Assembly (NCBI RefSeq): GCF_001940225.2
Contig: NZ_CP135164.1
Coordinates: forward strand, 1,488,001 to 1,552,000
Direction of reading: 5' to 3'
DNA: 64,000 nt
DNA from: Roseburia sp. 499
Lineage (GTDB): Bacteria > Bacillota > Clostridia > Lachnospirales > Lachnospiraceae
Part shown: positions 40,056 through 50,374 of the stretch, piece after piece
Numbering within the stretch: position 1 is the stretch's first letter
How the letters are laid out: the number at the start of each line of letters is the position of its first letter
The notes under the pieces: model-generated
Database searches by the model: none
Told to the model about the DNA's origin: nothing
Seen by the model: the letters and a program-made list of their open reading frames with translations, nothing else
Made by a program: the position numbers and the translations under genes

Positions 40056-42956
40056 TTAATCTGTAAATCCATTGGTGGAATCACCAATATCCTGAGCCTG
40101 TCCATTCAACAGAGACTCTTCATCTGCAAGCTTAAAGTAATATTTTAAAACATTGCTGGATAACTCTGCCGCATTTGCAGAAGTATAACCATATGCAATA
40201 CGCGTAGTAATTGCCACCTGCGGGTCTTCATAAGGAGCATAACCAATAAAAAGCGCATGGTTTGCTCGGGTCTTATCCTCCTGTGCAGTACCTGTCTTAC
40301 CAGCAACAGCAATTGGGAAATCCTTAAAACTACTATTATTTTCTGCCACCATTCGCATACCGGAATGAATTGCATCCCATGATGTTGTAGCTATTTCGTC
40401 AATATGCCATAAAAGTTCCGGCTGAAACTGTTGTACAAGTTCGCCTTCAGAGGTTGTCTCTTTACTAAGCAAAGTCATCTGATAAACATTTCCACTGCTG
40501 GCAACAGCCGTTACATAACGTGCCAATTCTGTTGTGGTATAGTTATGATTACCTTGTCCAATCGCAGATGTAATTGGGTATTCATCTGAAATTTTCGGCT
40601 CACTTTCCGGTATTTCAATTCCAGTCTTCTGTCCCAATCCAAAAAGTGTTGCATATTTTTGCAAACTTGCAATACCCTTATCCTCAATATAAGTATCGCC
40701 GTTAGCACTTAAACGATAACCCATCTCATAGAAAAAGTAGTTACACGAATCACGGATTGCTTCGGAAATATTAATCAATCCATGGGTACTATTTGGATAA
40801 ATCCAACATTTCGGTGGATTCACCGGATCTATCTTCGTGTACTTTCCTTCATCTAATATCTGTTCCTGCGGAGTAACAACTCCTTCTGTCAGCGAAGCTG
40901 CTGCCGTAATAGGCTTAAAAGTAGAACCCGGTGCCGTTCTCTGCTGTGTAGCATTATTATACATCGGAAGAGATAAATCCTGTTGCAGACTTGCAAAGTA
41001 ACCCGCATCTACTGTGTTTGCCAATCGATTGGTATCATATCCCGGATAAGTTACACATGCCAACAACTCTCCAGTTTTTACATTTGTAACAACACAGGAA
41101 CCGGTACACGGATCTAATGCCAACTGTGCCGGAGTAATCTCCAAATTCTTAATCTTATCCCGAATAAAATTATACGCACTGATGCTGCCATTTTGAAGTC
41201 CACCGTATTCTTCTGCATTTTCCGCCAAGACTCCTTGTTCAAAAAGAATCATACAAATCTGTGTTCCGGATATCAAATCCTGATGAATCATATATTCATA
41301 TACTTTTTTACTAAATCCTTGATTTCCTTTTAGTTCTTCTATAATATACGCTACCAATGCTTCATAGATTTCGGTAGAATCAGAATATTTGGACTCTGTA
41401 CCAAATTTTGTAATATCAATCCAATCCTTAGATACTGCATAATGTAAATACTCAGCAAGACTGATTTCATCATTCTTCCATGCCAGATAAGTTGCATCTT
41501 CTTTATCCACTTCCGAAGAAAGGAACACCTTGTCCTCTATCAACATTGCAAGAATATAACTCATATAGACCTGCATTTCCTTATCTAACTCATTATATGC
41601 CGTTGGCGAAGCGCTTTTCAACTGCTGTTCCACATTAGAAAGTACCGATGACTGTTTTCCCGAAAACGTATCGAATACCTGCTGCTCTACACCACTGGCA
41701 TCCGCTTTTGAAAAATGATTAATATCTATAACATTATTATTAATCAAAGCAAAATAAACATCATCAATCGGTATTTTAATATCAGAGGCAGAACCAGAGC
41801 TGGTATCATACTCTTTTGCAGGAATAATTTTAGAATATACAATACCTGCAAGTTCCTGTTCCAACATATCATAAACTGCTTTTTGCAAATCCGCATTAAT
41901 GGAAAGATATACATCGTTTCCGGCAGTAGCTTCTTTTTTATCTGTAACCTCTAAAATTCTTCCTAAACTATCGACATAGAAGGTCTCTTTTCCCTTTCCT
42001 CCCTGAAGTTCTTCCTCCATCACCTGTTCAATGCCTGATTTTCCAATTACATCATTCAATGTGTATTCATCATTGTTTTCAGAGAGCTTATCATACTCTT
42101 CCTGGGAAATCTTTCCTGTATAACCGATAATATGAGAAAAATACTCACTGTCATTATATTTACGAATGCTTTCTTCTGAAATATCGACACCTGGGAGTAT
42201 ATCGGAATTCTCCTTTATTACAGCAACTGTTTCCTCTGAAACATTCTGTGCCACAGTAGTAAGTACATACTTTTGAAAGCTGTTTTGAGAAATTGCATAT
42301 CGTAAAATCATAATCTTATACGCTTCATCTTCAGTATAATAGTCGATATCCTCTTCCTTTTCATCCGGATATTCTTTTCCTTCGATATGAATATTAAATT
42401 TACTGCTACCTTGTAGATATTCCATTACCTGCTGTGCTGTAGCACTCCCTTCATCATACCCAAGTTTCTTATTATATGCTAACTGTTCCACTTTCGTATG
42501 CCCATATACATCTGCCAAAAAGCGTTTTAGTGAAGAACCCGACACAGTAAAATCATATACTCCTTCTTCATTCTTCTGAATCTGAAAATCATTCAAGATA
42601 CTGTCGCCACGCTTTTCAATCAAAGAAATTAGAGTATATAGTTCCTCGTTCATTTCACGATTTCGCTGCTTAGTAGTATCATAAACAACATTATCCTCGA
42701 AAGTCACGGAATAAGAAAGCTCGTTATATGCCAAAAGTTTTCCTGTACTGTCGTATATATTTCCACGAGTTCCGGAAATTACCCGTTCCTTTTGAATACG
42801 CAATGTGTAGTTATTTAAATAAGTTTCTCCATTAATAATCTGTAACACAAATATACGTTGTATTAGTATTCCAAACAACATAACCATTACAACGCTGAGC
42901 ACAAATAATCTGGATTTTATTAATTTCTTGCAAAATTCTTTTAAAGTCTCAAACAA
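40056..42956 (-). CDS. mrdA: Penicillin-binding protein 2 (MrdA) with a large insertion
   Basis: PBP2 is the transpeptidase of the elongasome and works with RodA. A membrane anchor lies near residue 25, then the pedestal domain (RGNIYDSTGKLLAYN), then the transpeptidase with STFK (Ser near 678), SCN (near 737) and KTG (near 887). At about 966 residues it is much longer than the usual 600-700. An insert of about 200 residues, rich in Ser, Tyr and Glu, lies between roughly residues 370 and 600, inside or just ahead of the catalytic domain. The start is uncertain: TTG 42956 follows AAAGGAG by 11 nt, while TTG 42980 is the longer alternative. It overlaps mreD. Confidence 0.93.
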   Translation of the reverse strand: MFETLKEFCKKLIKSRLFVLSVVMVMLFGILIQRIFVLQIINGETYLNNYTLRIQKERVISGTRGNIYDSTGKLLAYNELSYSVTFEDNVVYDTTKQRNREMNEELYTLISLIEKRGDSILNDFQIQKNEEGVYDFTVSGSSLKRFLADVYGHTKVEQLAYNKKLGYDEGSATAQQVMEYLQGSSKFNIHIEGKEYPDEKEEDIDYYTEDEAYKIMILRYAISQNSFQKYVLTTVAQNVSEETVAVIKENSDILPGVDISEESIRKYNDSEYFSHIIGYTGKISQEEYDKLSENNDEYTLNDVIGKSGIEQVMEEELQGGKGKETFYVDSLGRILEVTDKKEATAGNDVYLSINADLQKAVYDMLEQELAGIVYSKIIPAKEYDTSSGSASDIKIPIDDVYFALINNNVIDINHFSKADASGVEQQVFDTFSGKQSSVLSNVEQQLKSASPTAYNELDKEMQVYMSYILAMLIEDKVFLSSEVDKEDATYLAWKNDEISLAEYLHYAVSKDWIDITKFGTESKYSDSTEIYEALVAYIIEELKGNQGFSKKVYEYMIHQDLISGTQICMILFEQGVLAENAEEYGGLQNGSISAYNFIRDKIKNLEITPAQLALDPCTGSCVVTNVKTGELLACVTYPGYDTNRLANTVDAGYFASLQQDLSLPMYNNATQQRTAPGSTFKPITAAASLTEGVVTPQEQILDEGKYTKIDPVNPPKCWIYPNSTHGLINISEAIRDSCNYFFYEMGYRLSANGDTYIEDKGIASLQKYATLFGLGQKTGIEIPESEPKISDEYPITSAIGQGNHNYTTTELARYVTAVASSGNVYQMTLLSKETTSEGELVQQFQPELLWHIDEIATTSWDAIHSGMRMVAENNSSFKDFPIAVAGKTGTAQEDKTRANHALFIGYAPYEDPQVAITTRIAYGYTSANAAELSSNVLKYYFKLADEESLLNGQAQDIGDSTNGFTD

Positions 42957-43467
42957 ATTTACTTGCACTCCTTTTTTCAATTGCTTCCAACTTCTGATTG
43001 ATTTTTAAAATCACAAAATACAAAATAAGGGTCACTAATATAGTGTATACCAATTCCGGAATTATGATATGAATCAGATAATATCCAAACCGGAATTTTC
43101 CTCGCATAAAGAATAGAAACAGATACACCAGCATACTATATCCAAAATCACTGGCACTAATCAATATCATTGGAAGTTTGATATCCTCCGGGAAAAAAAT
43201 CTTCCGAAAAAAACCATTAATATAACCAATATACATATAAATTAAGGCATAGAATCCTATTACACTACCAAAGAAAATATCCAAAAGCAGTCCACTAAAA
43301 AATCCAATCCACATTCCCTCTTTTCTTCCTCGCATAAATCCAAAGGAAGATACTACCACAATCAAAAGATTTGGCGTAATAGACGCAAAGGAAAGCGCCT
43401 GAAACAATGTGCTCTGCAATAGGAAACATACGACTATAATGAAGAAAACTGTTATTTTACGTCTCAT
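42949..43467 (-). CDS. mreD: Rod shape-determining protein MreD
   Basis: MreD is an integral membrane protein of the elongasome. The 172-residue protein has five hydrophobic segments and little else. The N-terminal ITVFFIIVVCFLLQSTLFQALSF and the GRKEGMWIGFFSGLLLDIFFG segment fit the family. Identity rests on position between mreC and mrdA plus topology. It overlaps the mrdA start. Confidence 0.93.
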   Translation of the reverse strand: MRRKITVFFIIVVCFLLQSTLFQALSFASITPNLLIVVVSSFGFMRGRKEGMWIGFFSGLLLDIFFGSVIGFYALIYMYIGYINGFFRKIFFPEDIKLPMILISASDFGYSMLVYLFLFFMRGKFRFGYYLIHIIIPELVYTILVTLILYFVILKINQKLEAIEKRSASKFV

Positions 43468-43480
43468 GTTCCATGCTCCT

Positions 43481-44335
43481 TTATTCTACGGCCTGCTTTT
43501 TATCCAATATGACCAATACTTCCTGCAAATGTTTGAAATCTACAGCCGGTGTTACGGTTCCTGAATAAGTCAGATTATTAGAATCCCGTTCTATGGAACT
43601 AATATAACCAATCAGGATTCCTTCTAGATATTTATCACTAATATTTGAGGTTACAAGCTGTTCCCCAGTTCCAATTACATTTTCTTCACACTTTAAATTA
43701 GAAAATTCAATTACTTGATTTTCATTCATACTTTCCAGATTACCATTAATAATGCAACGGTCGGTTGTTGAAAGCGTCATGCCACTGACATTACTTGCAT
43801 CATCAATAATGGAACGCACCTTCGCATAATCCGGTCCCACATCAATCACAATGCCCACCAGCCCGCTTCCGGCAATGACATTCATATCTTTTTCAATACC
43901 ATCTTTACTTCCCTTATCTATAACAAAAGTATTAAACCAGTTACTGGTATCACTTCCAATAATTCTTGCTACAACCTTTTCGTAACTCGGGTATTTCTGA
44001 TCCAGTTGCATAAGTTCTCTTAAATTATCTAATTCATACTGTTCCAGTTTGATAGTATTCAACTCGGTAGTAAGTTCATCTACCTTTGCCTGCAGTTCTT
44101 TATTTTCCTGCATGACATCCTTTAATGATTTTAATTCATCTGCTCTGGATACAAACCACGTTCCAACCGAATTAATGCCTTTTTGCATCGGTGTAAACAC
44201 ATATCCCGCAACGGTATTCAGTGGACCACCGGACAGATTCAGTGTAAAACTTACAAACATTACCAGAACGCAAAGTCCTGTTAATATCAAAAGCAAATAT
44301 CTGGTTGGAAATGAATGTTTTGATTTACGTTTCAT
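43481..44335 (-). CDS. mreC: Rod shape-determining protein MreC
   Basis: MreC is a bitopic membrane protein that links MreB to the wall synthases outside. The 284-residue protein has a basic N-terminus, one transmembrane helix (RYLLLILTGLCVLVMFVSFTL), a coiled coil near residues 65-105 (ENKELQAKVDELTTELNTIKLE) and two beta-barrel domains (ARIIGSDTSNWFNTFVIDKGSKDGI; GSGLVGIVIDVGPDYAKV). ATG 44335 has AGGA upstream. It lies 11 nt after mreB. Confidence 0.96.
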   Translation of the reverse strand: MKRKSKHSFPTRYLLLILTGLCVLVMFVSFTLNLSGGPLNTVAGYVFTPMQKGINSVGTWFVSRADELKSLKDVMQENKELQAKVDELTTELNTIKLEQYELDNLRELMQLDQKYPSYEKVVARIIGSDTSNWFNTFVIDKGSKDGIEKDMNVIAGSGLVGIVIDVGPDYAKVRSIIDDASNVSGMTLSTTDRCIINGNLESMNENQVIEFSNLKCEENVIGTGEQLVTSNISDKYLEGILIGYISSIERDSNNLTYSGTVTPAVDFKHLQEVLVILDKKQAVE

Positions 44336-44346
44336 AAAACACAATC

Positions 44347-45366
44347 CTATCTAAAATTTCTTGTTTCCATACTATATGCCAATTTTTTTATCTTATCGTC
44401 AGAAACAATTTTATTCAGGCCTCTGACTGCACTTTCTTCCGGATATTCACAGCTATTCACTTTAATATTCGTTATTTGTGTAAACAGCTCATCCAATTTA
44501 CTGATTTTAGAAGATCCTCCTGTAATATAAATACCGGAATGAATAATATCCTTTGCCAATTCTGGCGGAGTTTTTTCCAAAATTATTTTTATGGAATTGC
44601 AAATAGAATTCAAGTTATCCTTGATTGCTTCATAAATAACCTTTGAAGAAATCTCCATCTCAATCGGAAGTCCACTTACCAAATCGCGTCCTACAATCTT
44701 CGCTGTACGCTCTTCTTCCTCTGGAAGTGCACATCCAAGCGTTTCTTTCAAATACATAGCCGTCTTTTGCCCAATTGCCAAGCTGAAGTTACGTTTCAAA
44801 TAACTTATAATGGATTCATCGATACGTTTTCCACCAAAATGAAGCAACTCACTTAATACCAGTCCGCCTAAAGAGATAACTGAAATTTCTGTGGTATCTG
44901 CACCAATATTAACAATCATATAACCGGTTGGAGATAACACATCCAAATCTAAACCTACCGCATCTGCAATCGGTCGCTTGCAAAGCTGTACATTCTTTGG
45001 TTTGAATCTACTCTTATAAAACATATCAAAAAACGCTTTTTCTTCTACCTTGGTAATTGCGGTAGGAACTGCTATGATATATTCTGCTCCCTTAGTATGA
45101 TTCTTTACATGCTTGTCCAACACTTCTCCAATCATAGTCTGCATGTTGTTATAATCAGCAATTACACCGTTTACAATTGGAAATGATACTTTAATCGTAT
45201 CCGGTGCTTTTTCATACATCGCATATGCTGCATCTCCAAAAGCATATAACTGATTCTTGTTTACAATTGCAATGGTGTTTTTCTCGTTGATTACTTTTCC
45301 TGTTGCTTTGCAAAAAATTTTCAAGTTGCAGGTTCCTAAATCAATTCCGTAAACATTTGTTGACAT
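44347..45366 (-). CDS. mreB: Actin-like rod shape protein MreB/Mbl family
   Basis: MreB polymers orient wall synthesis. In the 339-residue protein the actin-fold phosphate loops are visible: YGIDLGTCNLKIF at the N-terminus, VNIGADTTEISVISLGG (phosphate 2) and GIYITGGSSKI (adenosine loop). Identity to one paralogue (MreB, Mbl or MreBH) cannot be fixed, but it heads mreBCD-mrdA. The N-terminal phosphate loop is slightly unusual (CNLK where many have ANTL). Confidence 0.93.
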   Translation of the reverse strand: MSTNVYGIDLGTCNLKIFCKATGKVINEKNTIAIVNKNQLYAFGDAAYAMYEKAPDTIKVSFPIVNGVIADYNNMQTMIGEVLDKHVKNHTKGAEYIIAVPTAITKVEEKAFFDMFYKSRFKPKNVQLCKRPIADAVGLDLDVLSPTGYMIVNIGADTTEISVISLGGLVLSELLHFGGKRIDESIISYLKRNFSLAIGQKTAMYLKETLGCALPEEEERTAKIVGRDLVSGLPIEMEISSKVIYEAIKDNLNSICNSIKIILEKTPPELAKDIIHSGIYITGGSSKISKLDELFTQITNIKVNSCEYPEESAVRGLNKIVSDDKIKKLAYSMETRNFR

Positions 45367-45382
45367 TTTTCTTATCCTTTCC

Positions 45383-46075
45383 TCAGCCCAAAAGGCCCTT
45401 TTCTCTAAAGCTTATATAACTGTTATCGCCAATTATGATGTGGTCTGCAAGAACAATATCCATCATTTCACCACAAGCGGCTATTCTCTTTGTTACCAAT
45501 TTATCCGCTTCGCTAGGAGTCGGGTCGCCACTAGGATGATTGTGAAGCATTACGATATGAACAGCCTTGTATTGTAATGCTTTCAAAAATACTTCTCTTG
45601 GTGACACCAATGAATGATTTACTGTCCCTACCGAAATGACCTCATCTCCTAAAAGATTACATTTCGCATCAAACATAGCTAATAACAGTTTTTCCTTTGA
45701 TTCATGCCGCAGTGTTTCCATATAATATCCTGCAACACTTTCCGGCTGATTTAAGCTTATTTTAACTGCCCGCCTCGTACGGGCAATACGCATGGCCAGC
45801 TCCGCCACACATTTCATTTGTGCCGCCTTGACCTGACCAATTCCCGGAATCTCCTGCATCTCCTCTATCGTCATATTAACCAGATTCAAAAGATTTCCCT
45901 CGCCACCACGCAACAACTGCTGCGCCGTCTGTAACGAAGTTCTCTGTACGGTTCCGGTTCTTAATATAACTGCAAGAAGTTCTGCATCCGAAAGTCCCTT
46001 AGCACCTCGCTGGATGCACTTTTCATAAGGCTTTTCTGACTCCGGCATTTCTTTCATTGTAATATGTGTATGCAT
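45383..46075 (-). CDS. radC: RadC family JAB1/MPN protein
   Basis: The 230-residue protein has an N-terminal helix-hairpin-helix segment (MQEIPGIGQVKAAQ) and a C-terminal JAMM metalloprotease-like domain with HNHPSGDPTPSEAD. The true function of RadC proteins is unresolved; the old repair assignment is doubtful. ATG 46075 is favoured over the TTG at 46096. It lies just upstream of mreB, as in Bacillus (radC-mreBCD), and has its own extended -10 promoter. Confidence 0.93.
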   Translation of the reverse strand: MHTHITMKEMPESEKPYEKCIQRGAKGLSDAELLAVILRTGTVQRTSLQTAQQLLRGGEGNLLNLVNMTIEEMQEIPGIGQVKAAQMKCVAELAMRIARTRRAVKISLNQPESVAGYYMETLRHESKEKLLLAMFDAKCNLLGDEVISVGTVNHSLVSPREVFLKALQYKAVHIVMLHNHPSGDPTPSEADKLVTKRIAACGEMMDIVLADHIIIGDNSYISFREKGLLG

Positions 46076-46121
46076 GCTTTTTCCAAGCTCTCTCAAGTAA
46101 ACGGAAAAAGTTTTACATTTT

Positions 46122-46150
46122 ATTTTAGCACAAAAGAAGTTTTGTGTACA
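46122..46150 (-). promoter_or_regulatory. Extended -10 promoter of radC and the mre block
   Basis: On the - strand, TGTACA (46150-46145), 17 nt, then TGc-TAAAAT with the hexamer at 46127-46122. The same -35 word occurs at 7763-7768. Confidence 0.6.
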
Positions 46151-46159
46151 CTATTTTTT

Positions 46160-47434
46160 CTATATTTGTACTAACCCAGCTTCATACAACTTTTGCAATG
46201 ACATTAAAATCCCCAACTTTGCATGATACCAAGTAAGTCCTCCCTGGAAATATACGGCATAAGGTTCTCTCAACGGACCATCTGCACTAAGTTCAATAGA
46301 AGACCCCTGTACAAAAGCCCCAGCCGCCATAATAACCTCATCATCATACCCAGGCATTGCCCATGGTTCCGGTGTTACATGACTATCTACCGGAGCTGCT
46401 GCCTGAATTCCTTTACAAAAAGCAATCAGTGCTTCCGGTGACTTCAGGGTAACTGCCTGAATAATATCATGACGACTTTCCGTACTATTCGGAACTACCG
46501 GATAGCCAAGGCTTTCGTATATATTAGCTGCAAAAATAGCTCCCTTTAAGGCTCCTGCAACAACAGTAGGTGCTAAAAATAATCCCTGATAAAAGGATTG
46601 AATAACTCCCAACGAAGCTCCTACTTCTTTTCCAAGCCCCGGAGAAGTCAGACGATATGCTGCATTTTCCACACATTCTTTTTTTCCTACAATATAACCC
46701 CCGATAGGCGCGAGTCCACCACCCGGATTCTTAATAAGAGAACCGACAATCATGTCCGCTCCTACTTCTAATGGCTCTTTTCGTTCTACAAATTCGCCAT
46801 AGCAATTATCTACCATACAAATTACATCAGGTTTAATACTCTTGATAAAAGAAATCAATTCCCCGATTCGTTCCACAGAAAGGGTTGGTCTTGTCTGATA
46901 ACCTTTGGAACGCTGAATAGTAACTAGCTTTGTCTTATCATTTAGTGCCTTTTTGATATTCTTAAAATCAAAACTGCCATCCGGCAGTAAATCCACCTGA
47001 CGGTAAGTTACTCCATACTCTGCAAGAGAACCTTTCGATGGACGGATACCAATTACTTCTTCTAAGGTATCATAAGGCTTTCCCACCGGTGATAGCAACT
47101 CATCACCCGGGCGCAGATTTGACATCAATGCCAATGCCAACGCATGTGTTCCACATGTAATTTGAGGACGAACCAGCGCTGCTTCGCCCTTAAAGCAAGT
47201 AGCATATACTTCTTCTAAGGTATCTCGTCCCAAATCATTATAACCATATCCGCTACTGCCCATAAAACATTCTGCGCTTACTTTATGCGTTTGCAATGCT
47301 TTAATGACCTTTAACTGATTATACTCTGCTGTACGGTCAATTTCTTCAAATCTTTCTTTTAACTGGTCTTCAAATTTCTTTCCATATTGATACACTTTAG
47401 CATCAATTCCTAGTTCTTGATATATTGCTTCCAA
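46160..47434 (-). CDS. Methionine gamma-lyase-like PLP enzyme (YnbB family)
   Basis: This 424-residue fold-type I PLP enzyme belongs to the Met_gamma_lyase/'aluminium resistance' group. The cofactor Lys is probably in VGSLIKNPGGGLAPIGGY near residue 234, and CMVDNCYGEFVE holds the PLP-stacking Asp. YGYNDLGRDTLEEVYA and GTHALALALMSNL are family landmarks. The substrate is unknown; annotated gamma-lyase activity is from homology only. It lies downstream of miaA in the same direction, as in other Firmicutes. Confidence 0.9.
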   Translation of the reverse strand: MEAIYQELGIDAKVYQYGKKFEDQLKERFEEIDRTAEYNQLKVIKALQTHKVSAECFMGSSGYGYNDLGRDTLEEVYATCFKGEAALVRPQITCGTHALALALMSNLRPGDELLSPVGKPYDTLEEVIGIRPSKGSLAEYGVTYRQVDLLPDGSFDFKNIKKALNDKTKLVTIQRSKGYQTRPTLSVERIGELISFIKSIKPDVICMVDNCYGEFVERKEPLEVGADMIVGSLIKNPGGGLAPIGGYIVGKKECVENAAYRLTSPGLGKEVGASLGVIQSFYQGLFLAPTVVAGALKGAIFAANIYESLGYPVVPNSTESRHDIIQAVTLKSPEALIAFCKGIQAAAPVDSHVTPEPWAMPGYDDEVIMAAGAFVQGSSIELSADGPLREPYAVYFQGGLTWYHAKLGILMSLQKLYEAGLVQI

Positions 47435-47466
47435 CGTTCTTCCTCTTTTCTGTATTTCTGCTTATT

Positions 47467-48414
47467 CTATACTAAAATCTGTTTCTTTTTCATTTCCGAC
47501 ATCATATATGTTAAAATTTTATCATTGTCATATTGGAATTCTTGCTTATTTACCCAAAGCACCTCGCGCTCCCGTCGAAACCAGGTAAGCTGACGTTTTG
47601 CAAAATGTCGGGTGTCCCGTTTTATCCGGTATATGGCTTCGTCCAAGGTACATTCCCCATCCAGATATTCTAAAATCTCTTTATATCCTAAGCCCTGCAT
47701 GGAAACCATTTTTTTATGATACCCCATGTTTTTTAAGTTCTGCACCTCTTCTACCAGTCCCTGTTCCATCATAATATCTACACGTTGGTTAATTCTTTGA
47801 TACAGTCGTTCTCTTTCATCATTCAACACAAAATAGGCGAAATTATACGGAGATTCTTTCTGTCTTTCTTTTTCATTGTGTTCTGAAATTTTCCCGCCGG
47901 AAAGATGATGAAATTCCAACGCCCGAATAACACGTTTCACATTATTTTCATGGATTTCTTCTGCTGCTTTTTCATCTACAGCTCTTAACTTTTCATGAAG
48001 AGCGTGCGCACCATGTTCCTTTGCAAATTGTTCCAATTCCTTTCGATACGCAGAATCCTCTTGTTCCTTTGTAAAGTCGATATCATATAAAAGCGCTTGT
48101 ATATAGAATCCGGTTCCTCCTGCTATGATAGGAATTCTACCTTCTGCGTAAATCTCTTCCAGATATCTCTTTGCATATTCCTGAAACTTCACTACATGGA
48201 ATTCTTCATCCGGTTCAAAGGTATCAATGAGATAATGCGGAATTCCCTGCATTTCTTCCGGACGAATTTTCGCAGAACCAATATCCATATGACGATATAC
48301 CTGCATGGAATCTGCTGAAATAATGGAACCTTTTACCCTTTTTGCAAGTTCGATAGATAATTCCGTTTTTCCTACTGCTGTAGGCCCTGTTAAAATAATT
48401 AATGGCTTTTTCAT
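47467..48414 (-). CDS. miaA: tRNA dimethylallyltransferase MiaA
   Basis: MiaA adds a dimethylallyl group to A37 of tRNAs reading UNN codons. The 315-residue protein has the P-loop GPTAVGKTELS (residues 10-20) and DSMQVYRHMDIGSAK. The substrate segment is IIAGGTGFYIQALLYDIDF, and a zinc-finger-free C-terminus ends with RHFAKRQLTWFRRE. Its ATG touches the mutL stop. The miaA-mutL-mutS order is conserved. Confidence 0.97.
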   Translation of the reverse strand: MKKPLIILTGPTAVGKTELSIELAKRVKGSIISADSMQVYRHMDIGSAKIRPEEMQGIPHYLIDTFEPDEEFHVVKFQEYAKRYLEEIYAEGRIPIIAGGTGFYIQALLYDIDFTKEQEDSAYRKELEQFAKEHGAHALHEKLRAVDEKAAEEIHENNVKRVIRALEFHHLSGGKISEHNEKERQKESPYNFAYFVLNDERERLYQRINQRVDIMMEQGLVEEVQNLKNMGYHKKMVSMQGLGYKEILEYLDGECTLDEAIYRIKRDTRHFAKRQLTWFRREREVLWVNKQEFQYDNDKILTYMMSEMKKKQILV

Positions 48415-50351
48415 TATAACACCCGCTTAAATTTTTTCTCCAATTCATACTTTGACATAGAAATAATCGTTGGCCTGCCATGAGGACAATGATATGGATT
48501 CTCTAATGTCAAAAGTTCGTCTATTAACTTCTCAATCTCTGCCATGGACAGTTTTTGATTTCCCTTCACTGCCGCTTTGCAGGACATGGAAGCAATCTTT
48601 TCCGTTATCATATCCGGCTTTTCATTTCCGTGAAAACTTGCCAGACTATCTAAAATTTCTACCATAAGTTGTTTTCCGTCTAAGCCAAACAGATTTCCCG
48701 GAACCGCTGTGACCGAATACTCTTTTCCTCCAAATGGTTCTATTTCAAAGCCAAGTTTTTTAAAATAGTCCATATACTTTTTCAACAACTCTTCCTCTTG
48801 CATATTTAAAGTCAAAAGTACCGGCGGATAAATGGTCTGTGACGTAAATTCTTTATTTTCCAGCGACTTCATAGTTCGCTCATACAATACTTTTTCATGC
48901 GCTGCATGTTGGTCAATAATATAGAGATGGTCATCAAATTCGATTAACCAATAGGTTTCAAAAATCTGCCCAATAATCCTGTGATCCTTTTTGGATTCTA
49001 CATCCAAAAGTTTTCGCATATCCTCCTGAACCGGATTCTGGATAATTTCCTGTTGAAATTCCGGTTCTGCCTGTTCTGGCAATTTGTGCTCTATATGGGG
49101 CTCCTGTTTTATTGTTGTCTTTTGGTTTATGGTATAGGAAGACTGCTCTGCCACCATATCTGACTTTTTTGATATAACTGGCTGCTCAGGATATTTTCGT
49201 TCATATGGTGTATCCTTTCGTATGGATGCCCGTATCGCCTCCAAACGCTTTGCTTCAAAAGGTTCTGGTACATGCTGTTCACTCTTCAGACGCTCTTTAC
49301 GTGCCTGTTCCTCTCTTGCCTTTGCCTCCCGTTCTTTTTCCAATGAAACCTGATAAACTAATTCGCCTTGATTAATCGTATCACGAATTAACTTCTCTAA
49401 AAAATGATAAACTACCTCACCATTACTGAAGCGCAGTTCCATTTTGGTAGGATGTACATTTACATCTAAAAGTTGCCCATTGATAGATAAATGTAAAACT
49501 GTAAACGGATATTTGTGCTGCATCACAAAGGACTTATATCCTTCTTCAATGCTCTTTGCAATCAAACTGCTCTTCACATATCTTCCATTAATAAAATAAT
49601 TTTCAAAGTTACGGTTTCCTCTGGAAATCAATGGTTTTCCAATAAAACCTTTCACTGAAAACATTTCATTTTCTCCCTGAATCTCCAAAAGATTGGAAGC
49701 AATGTCTCTTCCATATATATGATAAATAATTTCTTTCAGATTTGAATTACCGGAAGTGTGGAGTTTCACTTGATTATTATTTATAAATTTAAAAGAAATT
49801 TCTGGGTGCGACATTGCCAATCGTTCCATTAAATCTCCGATATATCCGGCTTCTGTCTGCGGTGTCTTTAAAAATTTCCTTCGTGCCGGAGTATTATAAA
49901 AAAGATTCCGCACAAGAAAAGTTGTACCATCCGGTGCTCCGATTTCCTCTAGCGTTTTCTCTTTGCTTCCTTCAATAACATAACGCACTCCACTAATTCC
50001 CTGGGCTGTTTTTGTAATCAATTCCACTTGGGACACTGCCGCAATACTAGAAAGTGCCTCACCACGAAATCCCAAAGAGGATACCGTCAATAAATCTTCC
50101 ACACTTCGTATCTTACTGGTGGAATGACGTAAAAACGCCAATGGAACTTGTTCCTTTTCGATTCCCCAGCCATTATCCGTAATTCGAATAAAGGAAATAC
50201 CGCCTTCTTTAATTTCTACCGTAATTGCAGTGGCTCTGGCGTCAATGGCATTTTCTACCAGCTCTTTTACTACAGATGCGGGACGCTCAATTACTTCACC
50301 GGCTGCAATTTTGTCTATAGTCTGTTGGTCTAAAACTTCTATGTTTGGCAT
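48414..50351 (-). CDS. mutL: DNA mismatch repair endonuclease MutL
   Basis: MutL couples mismatch recognition by MutS to strand removal. The N-terminal GHKL ATPase includes NAIDARA, DNGWGI and GFRGEALSSI. A linker runs from about residue 340 to 430, and the C-terminal dimer/endonuclease domain has DQHAAHEKVLYE and the zinc-binding CPHGRP. These make it a nicking-type MutL, as in organisms without MutH. The 645-residue length is typical. It follows mutS by 45 nt, with a near-palindrome in the gap. Confidence 0.97.
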   Translation of the reverse strand: MPNIEVLDQQTIDKIAAGEVIERPASVVKELVENAIDARATAITVEIKEGGISFIRITDNGWGIEKEQVPLAFLRHSTSKIRSVEDLLTVSSLGFRGEALSSIAAVSQVELITKTAQGISGVRYVIEGSKEKTLEEIGAPDGTTFLVRNLFYNTPARRKFLKTPQTEAGYIGDLMERLAMSHPEISFKFINNNQVKLHTSGNSNLKEIIYHIYGRDIASNLLEIQGENEMFSVKGFIGKPLISRGNRNFENYFINGRYVKSSLIAKSIEEGYKSFVMQHKYPFTVLHLSINGQLLDVNVHPTKMELRFSNGEVVYHFLEKLIRDTINQGELVYQVSLEKEREAKAREEQARKERLKSEQHVPEPFEAKRLEAIRASIRKDTPYERKYPEQPVISKKSDMVAEQSSYTINQKTTIKQEPHIEHKLPEQAEPEFQQEIIQNPVQEDMRKLLDVESKKDHRIIGQIFETYWLIEFDDHLYIIDQHAAHEKVLYERTMKSLENKEFTSQTIYPPVLLTLNMQEEELLKKYMDYFKKLGFEIEPFGGKEYSVTAVPGNLFGLDGKQLMVEILDSLASFHGNEKPDMITEKIASMSCKAAVKGNQKLSMAEIEKLIDELLTLENPYHCPHGRPTIISMSKYELEKKFKRVL

Positions 50352-50374
50352 ATTTCCTCCTTCTTTTTCTTTTA

